This document shows, piece by piece, positions 17,054-26,797 of a stretch of DNA of 53,523 nt (positions are counted from its first letter, which is position 1; the number at the start of each line of letters is the position of its first letter). Under the pieces are notes generated by a model. It searched no databases, was not told where the DNA came from, and worked only from the letters and a program-made list of their open reading frames with translations. Position numbers and translations under genes: made by a program. The DNA is taken from positions 1 through 53,523 of the forward strand of contig LNDB01000014.1 of assembly GCA_001515265.1 (NCBI GenBank), in the 5' to 3' direction. The stretch is from Candidatus Dichloromethanomonas elyunquensis. GTDB lineage: Bacteria > Bacillota > Desulfitobacteriia > Desulfitobacteriales > Syntrophobotulaceae.

Positions 17054-18175
17054 ATGCAGGTGTCCATTCCACTCTTGGATTTAAAGAAACAGTATCTTTC
17101 CATTAAAGAGGAGATAGACCAAGCGGTTTTACAGGTTCTCGACTCTTGTAAATTCATATTTGGCCCGGAAATGAAAGCTTTTGAAGATGAAATAGCGGCC
17201 TATTGCGGGACCAGGCATGCGGTTGCTGTCGCCAACGGAACGGATGCTTTGGTTTTAGCGCTCCTGGCCTGCAAGATCGGACCGGGAGATGAAGTCATCA
17301 CCAGCCCGTTTACCTTCTTTGCATCGGCGGAAAGCATAGCCAATGTCGGGGCGACTCCTGTATTTGTCGATATTGACCCGCTTACCTTAAATATGGATGC
17401 AAATCTGATAGAACAAAAGATAACACCCCGTACCAAAGCGATCATCCCGGTACATATTTTCGGCCAGATGGCCAATATGGAAAAAATCATGGAACTGGCG
17501 GAAAAATATCACTTAAAAGTAATTGAAGATGCGGCTCAAGCCATCGGTGCCCGGTACCAGGGGAAAAAAGCGGGATCGATCGGAGATGCCGGGACCTTCA
17601 GTTTTTTTCCGACGAAAAATCTTGGCGGCTATGGGGATGGCGGGATGGTTGTCACCAGCGATAACCAAATTGCCGAGAAAATCCGCCTACTCCGCTTCCA
17701 CGGCCAGAAAAGCAAGTACTACTATCAAGAAGTGGGCTATAACAGCCGCTTGGATGAAATACAGGCCGCCATTCTGCGTGTGAAGTTCAAATATCTTGAC
17801 CAGTGGAATACCGCTAGAAGAAATAAAGCGGAAACCTATGACCAATTGTTAAAACCTTTAACAGACAAGGGACTTGCGGTTCTTCCGGGAAGAGACCCCA
17901 AAGCGTATGGGGTGTATCACTTATACGTAATGAGGACAGATCACAGGGAAAAGATGGCGATGGCTTTGGGCAAGCAGGGAATTGCCTGCGGGATTTACTA
18001 CCCCCTGCCGCTCCATTTGCAGGCTGCTTTTACCTATCTGGGGTATCAGACGGGAGACCTTCCCGCTGCCGAGGAAGCCTGCACCCAGGCTCTGGCCATA
18101 CCTTGTTATCCCGAACTGACACAGGAAGAACAAGAGAAAATTGCCGGTGTGATTTATACCGTATTTGAACCGTAA
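17054..18175 (+). CDS. wbpE: PLP-dependent sugar aminotransferase, DegT/DnrJ/EryC1 family (WbpE-like)
   Basis: Transfers an amino group, usually from glutamate, to the 3-keto sugar made by the WbpB-like enzyme. The 373-residue product contains the PLP-binding lysine Lys188 in FFPTKNLGGYGDGG, the EDAAQ motif around Asp159, and NGTDALVLAL for phosphate binding. Length and motifs are typical of class V sugar aminotransferases. The ATG follows GAAAGGATGA. With the three enzymes upstream it completes the route from UDP-GlcNAc to the diacetamido uronic acid. Confidence 0.92.
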   Translation: MQVSIPLLDLKKQYLSIKEEIDQAVLQVLDSCKFIFGPEMKAFEDEIAAYCGTRHAVAVANGTDALVLALLACKIGPGDEVITSPFTFFASAESIANVGATPVFVDIDPLTLNMDANLIEQKITPRTKAIIPVHIFGQMANMEKIMELAEKYHLKVIEDAAQAIGARYQGKKAGSIGDAGTFSFFPTKNLGGYGDGGMVVTSDNQIAEKIRLLRFHGQKSKYYYQEVGYNSRLDEIQAAILRVKFKYLDQWNTARRNKAETYDQLLKPLTDKGLAVLPGRDPKAYGVYHLYVMRTDHREKMAMALGKQGIACGIYYPLPLHLQAAFTYLGYQTGDLPAAEEACTQALAIPCYPELTQEEQEKIAGVIYTVFEP

Positions 18176-18201
18176 AATAAGAGTGACCTTAAGGAGGAAA
18201 C

Positions 18202-19542
18202 ATGTTCTGGAATAACGGCATTACGAGAAAGAATGAACATCGGGTGTTCCTGCTTGCCGCAGTGATGCTTTCCGCAATCTTGCTCCCTTCCATACCCCTG
18301 CATCCGTCCCTGCCCAATATCCGTTTTGAGGAACTTCTGCTCTTCGGAATCTTTGGGTTGAATGTCCTATCTTTTCTTTTCAAAGGGTTCAAGTTTGATG
18401 AAGAAGAAAAAAAGGCGCTGCTGGCCCAGAAAAAAGAATTGAAGCTGCTTATCATCATCTTTATTCTGCTCACTGCCTCCTATTTTATCTCCAATTTTTA
18501 CGGGGTATATGTGAAGAAAGCCGGGTATTATGGGCTGAGGGATGTCATGGAACTGGTAACCATGTTCAAATATTTTCTGATCATTACCCTAACCCTTTCC
18601 GTCCATATTGGAAAAGAAGAACTCGATTTCTTCAGTAAAGCCTTCCTTTCAGGGGTCGCTTTTCTGGTTCTTTTGGGCTGGGGCCAGCACCTCAATTTTT
18701 TGAACATGAATACCTGGTTATCCCCTTACTTTGATCAACTGCATTGGCAGCTCCTCCTCATCGGAAACCCAGCCAGGGTCTTGGGTACCTTTGACAACCC
18801 CAATTATTTCGGGCTCTTTACCGTGATCAGTCTTTCTTATCTGACTGTCCGTTATTTTTTTGGGGAAGACCAGGACAGGTTCCCCTGGAAACTCTTTATC
18901 ATTATCGGGATCGTCATTAAGCTTGAATTCCTGACCATATCGCGTACAGCGTTATTCGGAATTGCACTTCTTTTTGCAGTCTTGTCGGTTTCCGCTTTTC
19001 TTTATCATCGGCGGAATAAAAAGGCGGTGATTAAAATTGCAGCACTCTTCTTATTGACGATCGTCCTGTTCGCCACCGCATCCGCCGATTTCTTCTATCG
19101 TTTGAATGAGGGATTGGACTTTTCGACCAGCACTTCCTTCCAGGGACATATGGACCGTTGGGGAGCGGCGGTAGGCAGTATTTGGCAATCCCCGGTATTC
19201 GGCTGGGGGACCCAGAAATATGTCATGACCACCCTTGTGGACAATGAATATGCGCTTTATGCGAGAAGGTACGGCTTTGTCGGGTTGGGAGTCTATCTGG
19301 TCTTTTTCTTAATGCCTTTAATTCTGGGAATCAGGAACCTGAAAACCAGGACCGGGACATGGGGGAGAAGAGCCGCATTTGATCAGCCTGCCCAGTTTGC
19401 GGCGGCTTATATCGCGGTCCTGCCCTCTATCTTTGTTTTTAATTTTATGGCAGGAATCTTCTATAACCTCCAAATCATGACTGTTTTTGCTATCTCCATG
19501 GGTCTGGTATATAATTCCCTTAAGTACGGCAGTGAGCTGTAA
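18202..19542 (+). CDS. O-antigen ligase/Wzy-type polymerase, first copy
   Basis: Polytopic membrane protein of 446 residues with about ten to twelve hydrophobic segments and a large external loop (about 290-370) with GWGTQKY, the Wzy_C region common to O-antigen polymerases and ligases. Such proteins join lipid-linked repeat units or move the polymer to an acceptor. Because a second protein of this class is encoded at 23423-24760, one may polymerise and the other ligate, but sequence does not tell which. TTAAGGAGG precedes the ATG. Confidence 0.85.
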   Translation: MFWNNGITRKNEHRVFLLAAVMLSAILLPSIPLHPSLPNIRFEELLLFGIFGLNVLSFLFKGFKFDEEEKKALLAQKKELKLLIIIFILLTASYFISNFYGVYVKKAGYYGLRDVMELVTMFKYFLIITLTLSVHIGKEELDFFSKAFLSGVAFLVLLGWGQHLNFLNMNTWLSPYFDQLHWQLLLIGNPARVLGTFDNPNYFGLFTVISLSYLTVRYFFGEDQDRFPWKLFIIIGIVIKLEFLTISRTALFGIALLFAVLSVSAFLYHRRNKKAVIKIAALFLLTIVLFATASADFFYRLNEGLDFSTSTSFQGHMDRWGAAVGSIWQSPVFGWGTQKYVMTTLVDNEYALYARRYGFVGLGVYLVFFLMPLILGIRNLKTRTGTWGRRAAFDQPAQFAAAYIAVLPSIFVFNFMAGIFYNLQIMTVFAISMGLVYNSLKYGSEL

Positions 19543-19553
19543 GGGGTCGGTCA

Positions 19554-20765
19554 ATGAAAATTTTGGTTATCTCCCACATGTATCCTTCTTCCCAAAACCA
19601 AAACTATGGAATTTTTGTTCATAAACAGGTGAAAGCACTGCAAGGCCTGGGGTGTGAAGTAAAAGTCGTCTCTCCGGTTCCTTTTGCTCCCTGGCCGCTA
19701 AGCGCGTTCAAAAAAAAATGGAAAGCCTATGCCTCCATACCGAGTGAGGACACGGTGGACGGAATAGAAGTTTTTTACCCCAGATATCTTGAATTCCCGA
19801 AATCCTTCTTCTTAGAGCATTCGGGCAGGCTCATGTTTCTGGGAATGCGGGATTTGGTGAAAAAGGTGTGCAAGCAATTTCAATTTGACCTTATCCACGC
19901 CCATGTAGCTCTTCCGGACGGGCACTGCGCCTATTTATATAAGCAGGACTGTCAGGTGCCGCTGATCGTATCGATTCATGGACAGGATTTTCAATCCACC
20001 CTTCTCCGGGGTAAAGGATGCCGCCAAAGGATGCGGGAAGTCCTCCAAGGGACGGACGGGATTATAACGGTAAGTTCCAAACTGAAAAATATGGTGAAAA
20101 ATGAACCTTACTTTGAGAAAATCTCTGTTATCAATAACGGCGCCGAGCTAGATGGACGAGAATATAAACCGGAAAATTCAACGCATACTACACTCAGGAA
20201 AATTATCAGTGTTTCCAATCTTAAAAAAACCAAAGGGATTGATCTAAACATACAAGCACTCGCTTCCCTGGCGGATCAATTCCCGGATATTGAATATACC
20301 GTCATCGGGGATGGGGAAGAGAGGCCAAACTTGGAAAAAATGGCAGATCATCTCAACCTTCACCGGCATGTAACTTTTATGGGACAGCTTCCTCATTCTG
20401 AAACCATGAAGCAGATGGCATCCGCCGATATTTTTTGTCTTCCCAGCTGGCAGGAAGGTTTCGGGGTTGTCTACATTGAGGCCATGGCCCAGGGAATGCC
20501 CGTCATCGGAGTCCGGGGAGAAGGAATCGAAGACGTTATCGAACCTGGCAGAAACGGGTTATTGGTTCGCCCGCAGAATGTGGAGGACATTGTTCAGTCC
20601 CTGGAAGCTTTGCTCCGCGACCCAGCCCTGGCTGCGAGGTTAGGCGAGGCCGGGCGCGAAACGGTCCTGCAAGGATATACCTGGGAAAACAACGCCCGCA
20701 AAACCGCAGATATTTATAAAGAAGTATTATCTTCTCATCGCAGGACGACCGGCAATTCTTCATAG
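19554..20765 (+). CDS. Glycosyltransferase family 4
   Basis: Cytoplasmic retaining glycosyltransferase predicted to extend the lipid-linked repeat unit. The 403-residue product is a GT-B fold. Its N-terminal domain starts MKILVISHMYPS and has LIHAHVALPDG, and the C-terminal domain carries GDGEERPNLEKMA, LPSWQEGFGVVYIEAMAQGMPVIG (the EX7E donor-site motif) and a closing helix. Donor and acceptor are unknown. It starts 11 bases after the previous gene. Confidence 0.88.
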   Translation: MKILVISHMYPSSQNQNYGIFVHKQVKALQGLGCEVKVVSPVPFAPWPLSAFKKKWKAYASIPSEDTVDGIEVFYPRYLEFPKSFFLEHSGRLMFLGMRDLVKKVCKQFQFDLIHAHVALPDGHCAYLYKQDCQVPLIVSIHGQDFQSTLLRGKGCRQRMREVLQGTDGIITVSSKLKNMVKNEPYFEKISVINNGAELDGREYKPENSTHTTLRKIISVSNLKKTKGIDLNIQALASLADQFPDIEYTVIGDGEERPNLEKMADHLNLHRHVTFMGQLPHSETMKQMASADIFCLPSWQEGFGVVYIEAMAQGMPVIGVRGEGIEDVIEPGRNGLLVRPQNVEDIVQSLEALLRDPALAARLGEAGRETVLQGYTWENNARKTADIYKEVLSSHRRTTGNSS

Positions 20766-20836
20766 AATACCGAATTTCCGGGGGAGTTACGCATGCTATA
20801 AAATAATTTATCGTTGGAGCGGGGAGGTATCATTTT

Positions 20837-21961
20837 TTGAAGATCTGTATCCTGACTACCGGACACCAGGCGCTTGACAACCGGATCTTTTACAAACAGG
20901 CGCTTTCCCTCAGAAAAAAATATGAGGATATCACGCTGATCGTTCCCCACCAGCGGGCGGAATATATCGAGCAGGGGATTCGCATCATAGGGGTCCAAAG
21001 AGCAGCTTCTCTTTACGGAAGATTCAGGTTAGGGGATACCGTCGTAGCGAAAGCCATTGAAGTAAAAGCGGATGTTTATCATTTTCATGATTTTGAGTTA
21101 ATCTATAAGGTGAAAAGAATCAAAAAGGCTTTGCCCGAATGCAAAATCATCTATGATGTCCATGAACATTATCCGGACATGATGAGGATGTCCAGAAAAG
21201 TACCAAAGCTGGTCCGGCCGGCCGCCACTTTCCTGGTAGATAAAACCGAGATGCGTTTAGCCGGGAAGTTTGACCAGATCATCACTGCCGATAATGCGGT
21301 AAAAGAGAGATTTGACAAAGTGAACCCCAGGGTGGATGTGATTTATAACTTTTCAGAGTTTGAACCCAGGGAAAAGAATGAAACCGGGAAGGAATACGAT
21401 GTCATTTATCAGGGCGGAATCACCCTGGAACGGGGGGTTTTCACGGTTGTTCAGGCCATTGAACTGCTCCGTGAAAGGTTCCCGGAAATCAAAATGATTT
21501 TTGTCGGTCCGTTTGATGATATTCAGGGTAAGGAGATTGTTTGTTCTTACATTAAAGAACATGAACTTGACCAAAATATTCTCTTTGCGGGCACAGTTCC
21601 CCATGTTGAAGTGGAGGCGTATATCCGGAAATCACGGATTGGCGTTGTGACCCTCCTGCCTCTTCCCAAGTACTATAAGAACATCCCGATCAAGCAATTT
21701 GAGTATATGAGCTGCGGAATTCCGGTGGTAGGGAGTGACCTGCCCCCGATTAAAAGGTTCCTCACCAAATATAACAGCGGCATTATCGTTGACCCGACCA
21801 AACCGGAGGAGATTGCCAAAGCGGTGAACATCCTGCTTTCCGACCCGCGTCTCTGTAAAGAGATGGGGGATAACGGGATTACGGCTGTCCGGGAAGAGTA
21901 TAACTGGGGGAAAATGGAAGAAAAACTTTTGAAAATATACAGCCGATTTGAAAAGGAATGA
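20837..21961 (+). CDS. Glycosyltransferase family 4 type protein
   Basis: Predicted to add one sugar of the repeat unit. The 374-residue product is of GT-B type: N-terminal domain with VYHFHDFELI and IIYDVHEHYPDMM, then GGITLERG, IFVGPFDD and PIKQFEYMSCGIPVVG in the donor domain. In the donor site the usual EX7E is less regular than in the neighbouring GT4 enzymes. The start is TTG 20837 with GGGGAGG 9 bases ahead. A 71-base gap separates it from the previous gene. Confidence 0.85.
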   Translation: MKICILTTGHQALDNRIFYKQALSLRKKYEDITLIVPHQRAEYIEQGIRIIGVQRAASLYGRFRLGDTVVAKAIEVKADVYHFHDFELIYKVKRIKKALPECKIIYDVHEHYPDMMRMSRKVPKLVRPAATFLVDKTEMRLAGKFDQIITADNAVKERFDKVNPRVDVIYNFSEFEPREKNETGKEYDVIYQGGITLERGVFTVVQAIELLRERFPEIKMIFVGPFDDIQGKEIVCSYIKEHELDQNILFAGTVPHVEVEAYIRKSRIGVVTLLPLPKYYKNIPIKQFEYMSCGIPVVGSDLPPIKRFLTKYNSGIIVDPTKPEEIAKAVNILLSDPRLCKEMGDNGITAVREEYNWGKMEEKLLKIYSRFEKE

Positions 21962-21966
21962 AGTGA

Positions 21967-23400
21967 TTGACAATGGATACCCGCCTCATTGCCAAAAATG
22001 CCACAGCTTTAGGGGTTTCCGGAATTCTGGCCAAGGCCATTACCGCCGTGGTGGGGATTTTTGTAACCCGTTATCTGGGCCCGGGTCCTTTCGGTGATTA
22101 TTCCACCGCCTATGCGTTTGCAGGGACTTTCATTTTATTTTCCGAATTGGGAATCAGCCAGCTGATGGTCCAGGAGGGCTCCAGGAATGCGGCCGTCTTG
22201 CCCAAATATTTTGGAAATACCTTATTTTTCAAAAGTATCATTGCGATAGCATGCTATATTTTCATGATAATTTTCATGTTCCCTGCCGGTTATAATTTCT
22301 CCACGCAAGCCATGATTATGGTTTTAGGGATTGCAGTCGGTTTTAATGCTTTGAATCAATCGGTCTATAACTACTTTCAGGCTGTGGAACAGATGGTTCT
22401 GGCAGCGGGTTTTCAATTTCTCAATACAGCCCTGATCGCAGCGCTTACGATGCTGGTTATCTTAAGCGGTTTTGGCGTAGTGGCCATTACCTGTACCCAC
22501 CTCATCAGTTATGCCCTTATCAGTATGCTGATCTATTTGTCGCTTCGCGGAAAGGTTAAGCCGCAGATTGAGATCAAGAGCCTTGCAGGGATGGTCAAAA
22601 ACGGGCTGCCCTTTGGCATTCACCGGATCTTCTATTACATTTTTCTCCAGCAAAGTATTCTGGTTTTATCCCTGACAGCAACCAACGTGCAGGTGGGGAT
22701 CTACTCCGCCGCCTTCAAATTGGTGCAGATGCTGGTTTTTATTCCCAGTCTGATGACCAGTGCCCTTTATCCTGCCCTGTACCAAATGGGAGAATCGGAT
22801 AAGGACAGGCATCAGAATACCATCGAGAAGGTTTTCAAGTTCCTTTCCGCTGTCGGAATTGCCGGGAGCACCTTGATATTTGTGTTAGCCGGTCCCCTGA
22901 CCAAATGGCTTTACGCCGGGAAATTTAATGAATCGATACCCATCCTGATGATCGTATCCTGGTTTTTGGCTTTGGAATGTATGAGTTTTTCTTTGGGCGA
23001 TGTGCTAACTACTACCAACCGTCAATGGCAGAGGACTGCGGTTCAAGGTTCGGCGTTGGTCCTGCTTTTCATTTTAACCATGGCCATGACGCCCCTCTTT
23101 GGCATCCTGGGAACGGCGTATGCTTTAATTATCGTTGAAGTTTATATCTTTCTGGGATATTTGCTTTTAGTCCGCAGAGGGGTATACAAGATTAGGGTCT
23201 GGCAGCAGCTGCCGGTGGTGATGGCCGCATCTCTCTTGATGGCTGTTGCGGCATGGCTCTTAAGGGGCTTGAATCCTTTGGTTTCAGCGTCGGCGGCAGG
23301 GATAGTTTTTGGCATCGTCATTGTGGCAGCGGACAGGGATTTTAATAGGATTGGAAATTACGCTTTTCGGCAAATATTACGATTAGGCGGAATAAAATAA
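21967..23400 (+). CDS. Wzx-type flippase (polysaccharide export, MATE/MOP superfamily)
   Basis: Moves undecaprenyl-linked repeat units across the membrane. The 477-residue product has about 12-14 hydrophobic segments. It opens with the family-typical NATALGVSGILAKAITAVVG and has TRYLGPGPFGDYSTAYAF, both conserved in Polysacc_synt proteins. The start may be TTG 21967 or ATG 21973. The ribosome site is weak, and only five bases separate the TTG from the previous stop, so coupled translation is likely. Confidence 0.88.
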   Translation: MTMDTRLIAKNATALGVSGILAKAITAVVGIFVTRYLGPGPFGDYSTAYAFAGTFILFSELGISQLMVQEGSRNAAVLPKYFGNTLFFKSIIAIACYIFMIIFMFPAGYNFSTQAMIMVLGIAVGFNALNQSVYNYFQAVEQMVLAAGFQFLNTALIAALTMLVILSGFGVVAITCTHLISYALISMLIYLSLRGKVKPQIEIKSLAGMVKNGLPFGIHRIFYYIFLQQSILVLSLTATNVQVGIYSAAFKLVQMLVFIPSLMTSALYPALYQMGESDKDRHQNTIEKVFKFLSAVGIAGSTLIFVLAGPLTKWLYAGKFNESIPILMIVSWFLALECMSFSLGDVLTTTNRQWQRTAVQGSALVLLFILTMAMTPLFGILGTAYALIIVEVYIFLGYLLLVRRGVYKIRVWQQLPVVMAASLLMAVAAWLLRGLNPLVSASAAGIVFGIVIVAADRDFNRIGNYAFRQILRLGGIK

Positions 23401-23422
23401 ACGAATAAATGGAGGTTAAGAA

Positions 23423-24760
23423 ATGGTTCAGTGGGTCATTCTGGCAATTACCGTCATTATTCTTGGTTTATTGATGATCGGAAGACCGCTTTGGCTGGTT
23501 CCTTTGTTGGGAATTGCGGTTGCCCTGGAAATCTCCAGCACGTGGTACCCTGATCTGGGGCTGACCGGCAAACTCATGGGAATAGTTTCCCTGACCCGGT
23601 TCACCAGTATTGCTTTGATTCTGGCTGCATTTGTCCGTGTTTTTTTTCGGAAGGAAATGCGGCAGAAACTGAGCGCAGTGTTGAAAGACCCGCTTACCAT
23701 TAGCTTGATCATTTTCCTGGCGCTGGGAGCTGCCAGCGTTGTATATTCGGCTGATTCCGGCAAAACTATAGCTGGGACCGTCAGGCTCCTGACCCTTTTT
23801 GCCGTATTTGTTTCCATTGCGTTATTGATGGATAAAGAACATGCTTTGTGGCCTTTTCACGCAGTCCACTGGACAGCCCTTGCTCTAACGCCCTTGTCCT
23901 TTTACGAAGCGTTTACAGGGCATTTAATCTGGCAGGGAGAAAACTTATTAAAAGAACATGCTTTGCGTGTCAATACCACCTTTGTGGACCCCAATATTTT
24001 TGCCCGTTTTCTGGTTCTCGGGATCGCAGCGAATTTTATTATCCAGCTTTATACCCGGGAAAAGGGGACTAAGTTTTTTTATCAGGCGGCCCTCGCCATC
24101 CTGCTGGCCCAGCTGGTCTTCACCTCTTCCCGGGGAGGAATCATTACTTTGACCGTCATTCTGATCGGCGCCTTAATTCTGCTTCCTAACCGTAAAGCAG
24201 TGCTGTGGGTTCTGGGACTGGGTGTTCTGTGCGGAGCGATTGTCTTATTCATCCGCCCCGATATCTGGGACAGGATGGCCATGGTTTTTATGAATTACGC
24301 CGATTACAATTATCAGAGGTTATACCTCTGGAAAGCGGGAATCGCTATTTTCAAGGACCATCCGGTTCTGGGGACAGGACTTGGCACTTTTCAAACCGTC
24401 TTCATGAATCATTACCTATCCTTGAAAAATGTGGCGGACGGCGCAACCCTCTCCCATACCACGATCCTGACCGTAGCCGCTGAGCTGGGGGTTGTGGGGC
24501 TTGCGGTCCTGACAGCTTTCTGGGTCATCATGTCCGTCAGGCTTTTTAGCCTCTATGAAAGCAGCAATAAGTACCTGAGCATGTTCAATGATTTTCATAA
24601 TGAATATTTCGCAGGTGCAGGTTATTTCCTGTGGGCTGCCGCGGTATTTATCAGTTCCCAGGCGGAAGGACGCTTTTTTGAAGACCCGGTCCTTTGGCTG
24701 AGCTGTGCGATGCTGGTGGTCTTAAGGTTTACGCGGGATTATAAGGAGAGGATCTACTGA
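23423..24760 (+). CDS. O-antigen ligase/Wzy-type polymerase, second copy
   Basis: 445-residue membrane protein with about ten hydrophobic segments. It has the Wzy_C-type loop: FTSSRGGIITL in the middle and GTGLGTFQTVF followed by SHTTILTVAAELGVVGL, the usual pattern of O-antigen ligases. It differs clearly from the gene at 18202-19542, so this is not a recent duplication. ATGGAGGTTAAG precedes the ATG. It probably works with the flippase immediately upstream. Confidence 0.86.
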   Translation: MVQWVILAITVIILGLLMIGRPLWLVPLLGIAVALEISSTWYPDLGLTGKLMGIVSLTRFTSIALILAAFVRVFFRKEMRQKLSAVLKDPLTISLIIFLALGAASVVYSADSGKTIAGTVRLLTLFAVFVSIALLMDKEHALWPFHAVHWTALALTPLSFYEAFTGHLIWQGENLLKEHALRVNTTFVDPNIFARFLVLGIAANFIIQLYTREKGTKFFYQAALAILLAQLVFTSSRGGIITLTVILIGALILLPNRKAVLWVLGLGVLCGAIVLFIRPDIWDRMAMVFMNYADYNYQRLYLWKAGIAIFKDHPVLGTGLGTFQTVFMNHYLSLKNVADGATLSHTTILTVAAELGVVGLAVLTAFWVIMSVRLFSLYESSNKYLSMFNDFHNEYFAGAGYFLWAAAVFISSQAEGRFFEDPVLWLSCAMLVVLRFTRDYKERIY

Positions 24761-24770
24761 GGGAGTACAT

Positions 24771-25979
24771 ATGCGGATTTTGCTTTTGACGCAGTATTTT
24801 CCGCCGGAAAAGGGGGCGGCTCAGGTCCGTCTCCGGGAGCTGGCGAAGGGACTTAAAAATGAAGGACATGAGGTTACCGTGGTAACCGCTTTCCCCAATC
24901 ACCCTACGGGGATTATCCCTCCGGAATACCGGGGGAAGGGTTTTGCCCGGGAAGAGATGGACGGGATCAGGGTTTTGCGCACTTGGGTCTATCCCGTACA
25001 ACGGGGCAGATTCTGGCTGCGGCTTTGCAACTATTTTTCCTTTGTGTTCTCATCCCTTTACGGGATATTCCGCAGCGGGAAGCAGGACTTAATCGTGGTG
25101 GAGTCTCCGCCTTTGTTTATCGGCTTTTCGGCCATAGTCGCTTCGGTTGTCAAAAAAGCCCCTTACATCTTCAATGTTTCTGATCTGTGGCCGGAGTCTG
25201 CTGTTCAGCTCGGGCTGGTAAGCAATAAGCAGTTGATCCGGATGTGTGAATGGCTGGAGACTTATTTTTACCGCAAAGCGTTGAAGCTTTCCGCCCAGAC
25301 CGTGGGGATTGTCGAAGGCCTCAAGAAGAAAGGGGCCGCCCCTCAAGATATTTTGTTCCTGCCCAACGGGGTGGATACCGATCTATTTCAGCCAAGGGAG
25401 AGGGACAAAGACTTGGAGGAAAGCCTCGGGCTTCAGGGGAAAAGCATTGTTTTATACGCGGGGACGATGGGTTATGCCCACGGGATTGAGACGGCCCTGG
25501 AGGCTGCCGATATCCTGCGCGGGAAAAAGGAGATTGTCTTCCTCTTGGTAGGGGACGGTTCGGAAAGACCGAAACTTGAGGAGATTGCCAGGGGAAAAGG
25601 ACTGCCCAATGTCATATTCATCGATTTTCAGCCGCTGGAAGAGATTCCCCGTTATTATTCGCTTAGCAGCATCAATCTGTCTACTCTCAGACGCTACAAG
25701 CTTTCGGAAGGCGTTAGGCCTTCCAAAGTATTCCCGGCGCTGGCCAGCGGGCAGCCGCTGATCTATGTCGGGGAAGGCGAGGGAGCGGAGATTGTCAAGG
25801 AAAGCGGCGGCGGAATCGTACTGGAGCCTGAGAACCCTGAACTCTTAGCCAAGACCATCCTGGAGCTATTGAAAGATCCCGGCCTTTGCCATGAGCTTTC
25901 GCTGAAAGGCCGGGAGTATGTCATCAAACACTACTCCTGGCAAAGGATTATCCAAAACTGGCTTGATCAATTGAAATAA
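24771..25979 (+). CDS. Glycosyltransferase family 4, WbuB-like
   Basis: 402-residue GT-B enzyme. It has the WbuB-type N-terminus (LLTQYFPPEKGAAQVRL, then AFPNHPTGIIPPEYRGK), NVSDLWPESAVQLG in the middle, and donor-domain motifs YAGTMGYAHG and LLVGDGSERPKLE. WbuB-type enzymes add an N-acetylated amino sugar such as FucNAc early in the repeat unit. This would suit the 4-keto-6-deoxy sugar route implied by the first operon gene, but the donor is inference. It ends in TAATG, overlapping a possible start of the next gene. Confidence 0.88.
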   Translation: MRILLLTQYFPPEKGAAQVRLRELAKGLKNEGHEVTVVTAFPNHPTGIIPPEYRGKGFAREEMDGIRVLRTWVYPVQRGRFWLRLCNYFSFVFSSLYGIFRSGKQDLIVVESPPLFIGFSAIVASVVKKAPYIFNVSDLWPESAVQLGLVSNKQLIRMCEWLETYFYRKALKLSAQTVGIVEGLKKKGAAPQDILFLPNGVDTDLFQPRERDKDLEESLGLQGKSIVLYAGTMGYAHGIETALEAADILRGKKEIVFLLVGDGSERPKLEEIARGKGLPNVIFIDFQPLEEIPRYYSLSSINLSTLRRYKLSEGVRPSKVFPALASGQPLIYVGEGEGAEIVKESGGGIVLEPENPELLAKTILELLKDPGLCHELSLKGREYVIKHYSWQRIIQNWLDQLK

Positions 25980-25980
25980 T

Positions 25981-26007
25981 GGGACAGGAGGACCGTTCCC
26001 CTGTCCC
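25981..26007. repeat. REP-like palindrome (GGGACAGG...CCTGTCCC)
   Basis: Imperfect 27-base palindrome. GGGACAGG (25981-25988) pairs with CCTGTCCC (26000-26007) and three inner pairs continue. A degenerate second copy lies at 32189-32215. This GGGACAG...CTGTCCC motif is familiar as a dispersed repeat in Clostridia. If the next gene used its ATG at 25979, the repeat would be translated. Confidence 0.7.
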
Positions 26008-26026
26008 GGAAAACGGAGGGATTGTT

Positions 26027-26638
26027 TTGGCTGCCAAAAGGGTACTGGACCTGCTGGTTGCAATTCCCCTACTGATCATAATTTCCCCTTTATGGCTTTT
26101 TATTGTGATCTGGATCAAAACGGATTCACCGGGTCCGGCCATCTTCCGCCAAAAGAGGGCGGGGATCGGGGGGGAGCTTTTTACCATTTATAAGTTCCGG
26201 ACTATGGTTCCGAATGCTGATGCTGTCATGAAGGCAAAAATCGGGCAGCTGAAGCAGGAAGGCAAATTTGATCCGGAAAGCTTCGTCTTTCAAGAGAAGG
26301 ATGACCCAAGGATTACCCGCAGCGGCAGATTTTTACGAAAAACCAGCCTGGATGAACTGCCCCAGCTCTTAAACATTATTAATGGCACAATGAGCCTGGT
26401 CGGCCCCCGGCCTGAAGTTCCGGAGATCGTGGAACAGTATACCCCCGAACAGCGCAAAAGGCTGGATATGCCTCCCGGTGTCACCGGCCTGGCCCAGATC
26501 AACGGGCGAAGCGAACTGACACTGGCTGAAACGCTGCGCTACGATGTGCAGTATGTAACAGACTGGACCTTCCGGGCAGATATTAAAATCCTCTGGAAAA
26601 CCTTCTTTGTCGTGCTTACCGGAAAGGATGCCTATTGA
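26027..26638 (+). CDS. Undecaprenyl-phosphate sugar phosphotransferase (initiating sugar transferase)
   Basis: Starts each repeat unit by placing a sugar-1-phosphate on undecaprenyl phosphate at the inner membrane face. The 203-residue product has one membrane helix (AAKRVLDLLVAIPLLIII and onward), then the bacterial sugar transferase core: SPGPAIFRQKRAG, YKFRTM, ETSLDELPQL-type region (KTSLDELPQLLN), LVGPRPE and PGVTGLAQINGRS. The open frame begins at ATG 25979, but that part crosses the REP-like palindrome. TTG 26027 has GGAGGG 6 bases before it and starts exactly at the conserved domain. Last gene of the polysaccharide cluster. Confidence 0.9.
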   Translation: MAAKRVLDLLVAIPLLIIISPLWLFIVIWIKTDSPGPAIFRQKRAGIGGELFTIYKFRTMVPNADAVMKAKIGQLKQEGKFDPESFVFQEKDDPRITRSGRFLRKTSLDELPQLLNIINGTMSLVGPRPEVPEIVEQYTPEQRKRLDMPPGVTGLAQINGRSELTLAETLRYDVQYVTDWTFRADIKILWKTFFVVLTGKDAY

Positions 26639-26731
26639 GTTGTATTACTATCGTACTGGTTTAGCATCATAAATAGCAAAAAAATAGCGGCAATCATCCA
26701 AAGATTCTTCTAATTTAAACTTTAAAGTACC

Positions 26732-26760
26732 TTGTTCCAGTTTTTTGAAGAGTTTATAAT
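26732..26760 (+). promoter_or_regulatory. Promoter of the small coiled-coil gene
   Basis: TTGTTC (26732-26737) and perfect TATAAT (26755-26760), 17-base spacer. A small TTGTCT/AGACAA dyad (26760-26775) overlaps the predicted start point. This promoter rules out a translation start at 26732. Confidence 0.7.
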
Positions 26761-26797
26761 TGTCTTAATAGACAAGGGGTTAAAAGGGGGGCGGAAA

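Noticed and set aside
26732..26797. Longer version of the coiled-coil gene starting at 26732.
   Set aside because: That start coincides with the -35 box of a good promoter, and the ATG at 26798 has a strong ribosome site.
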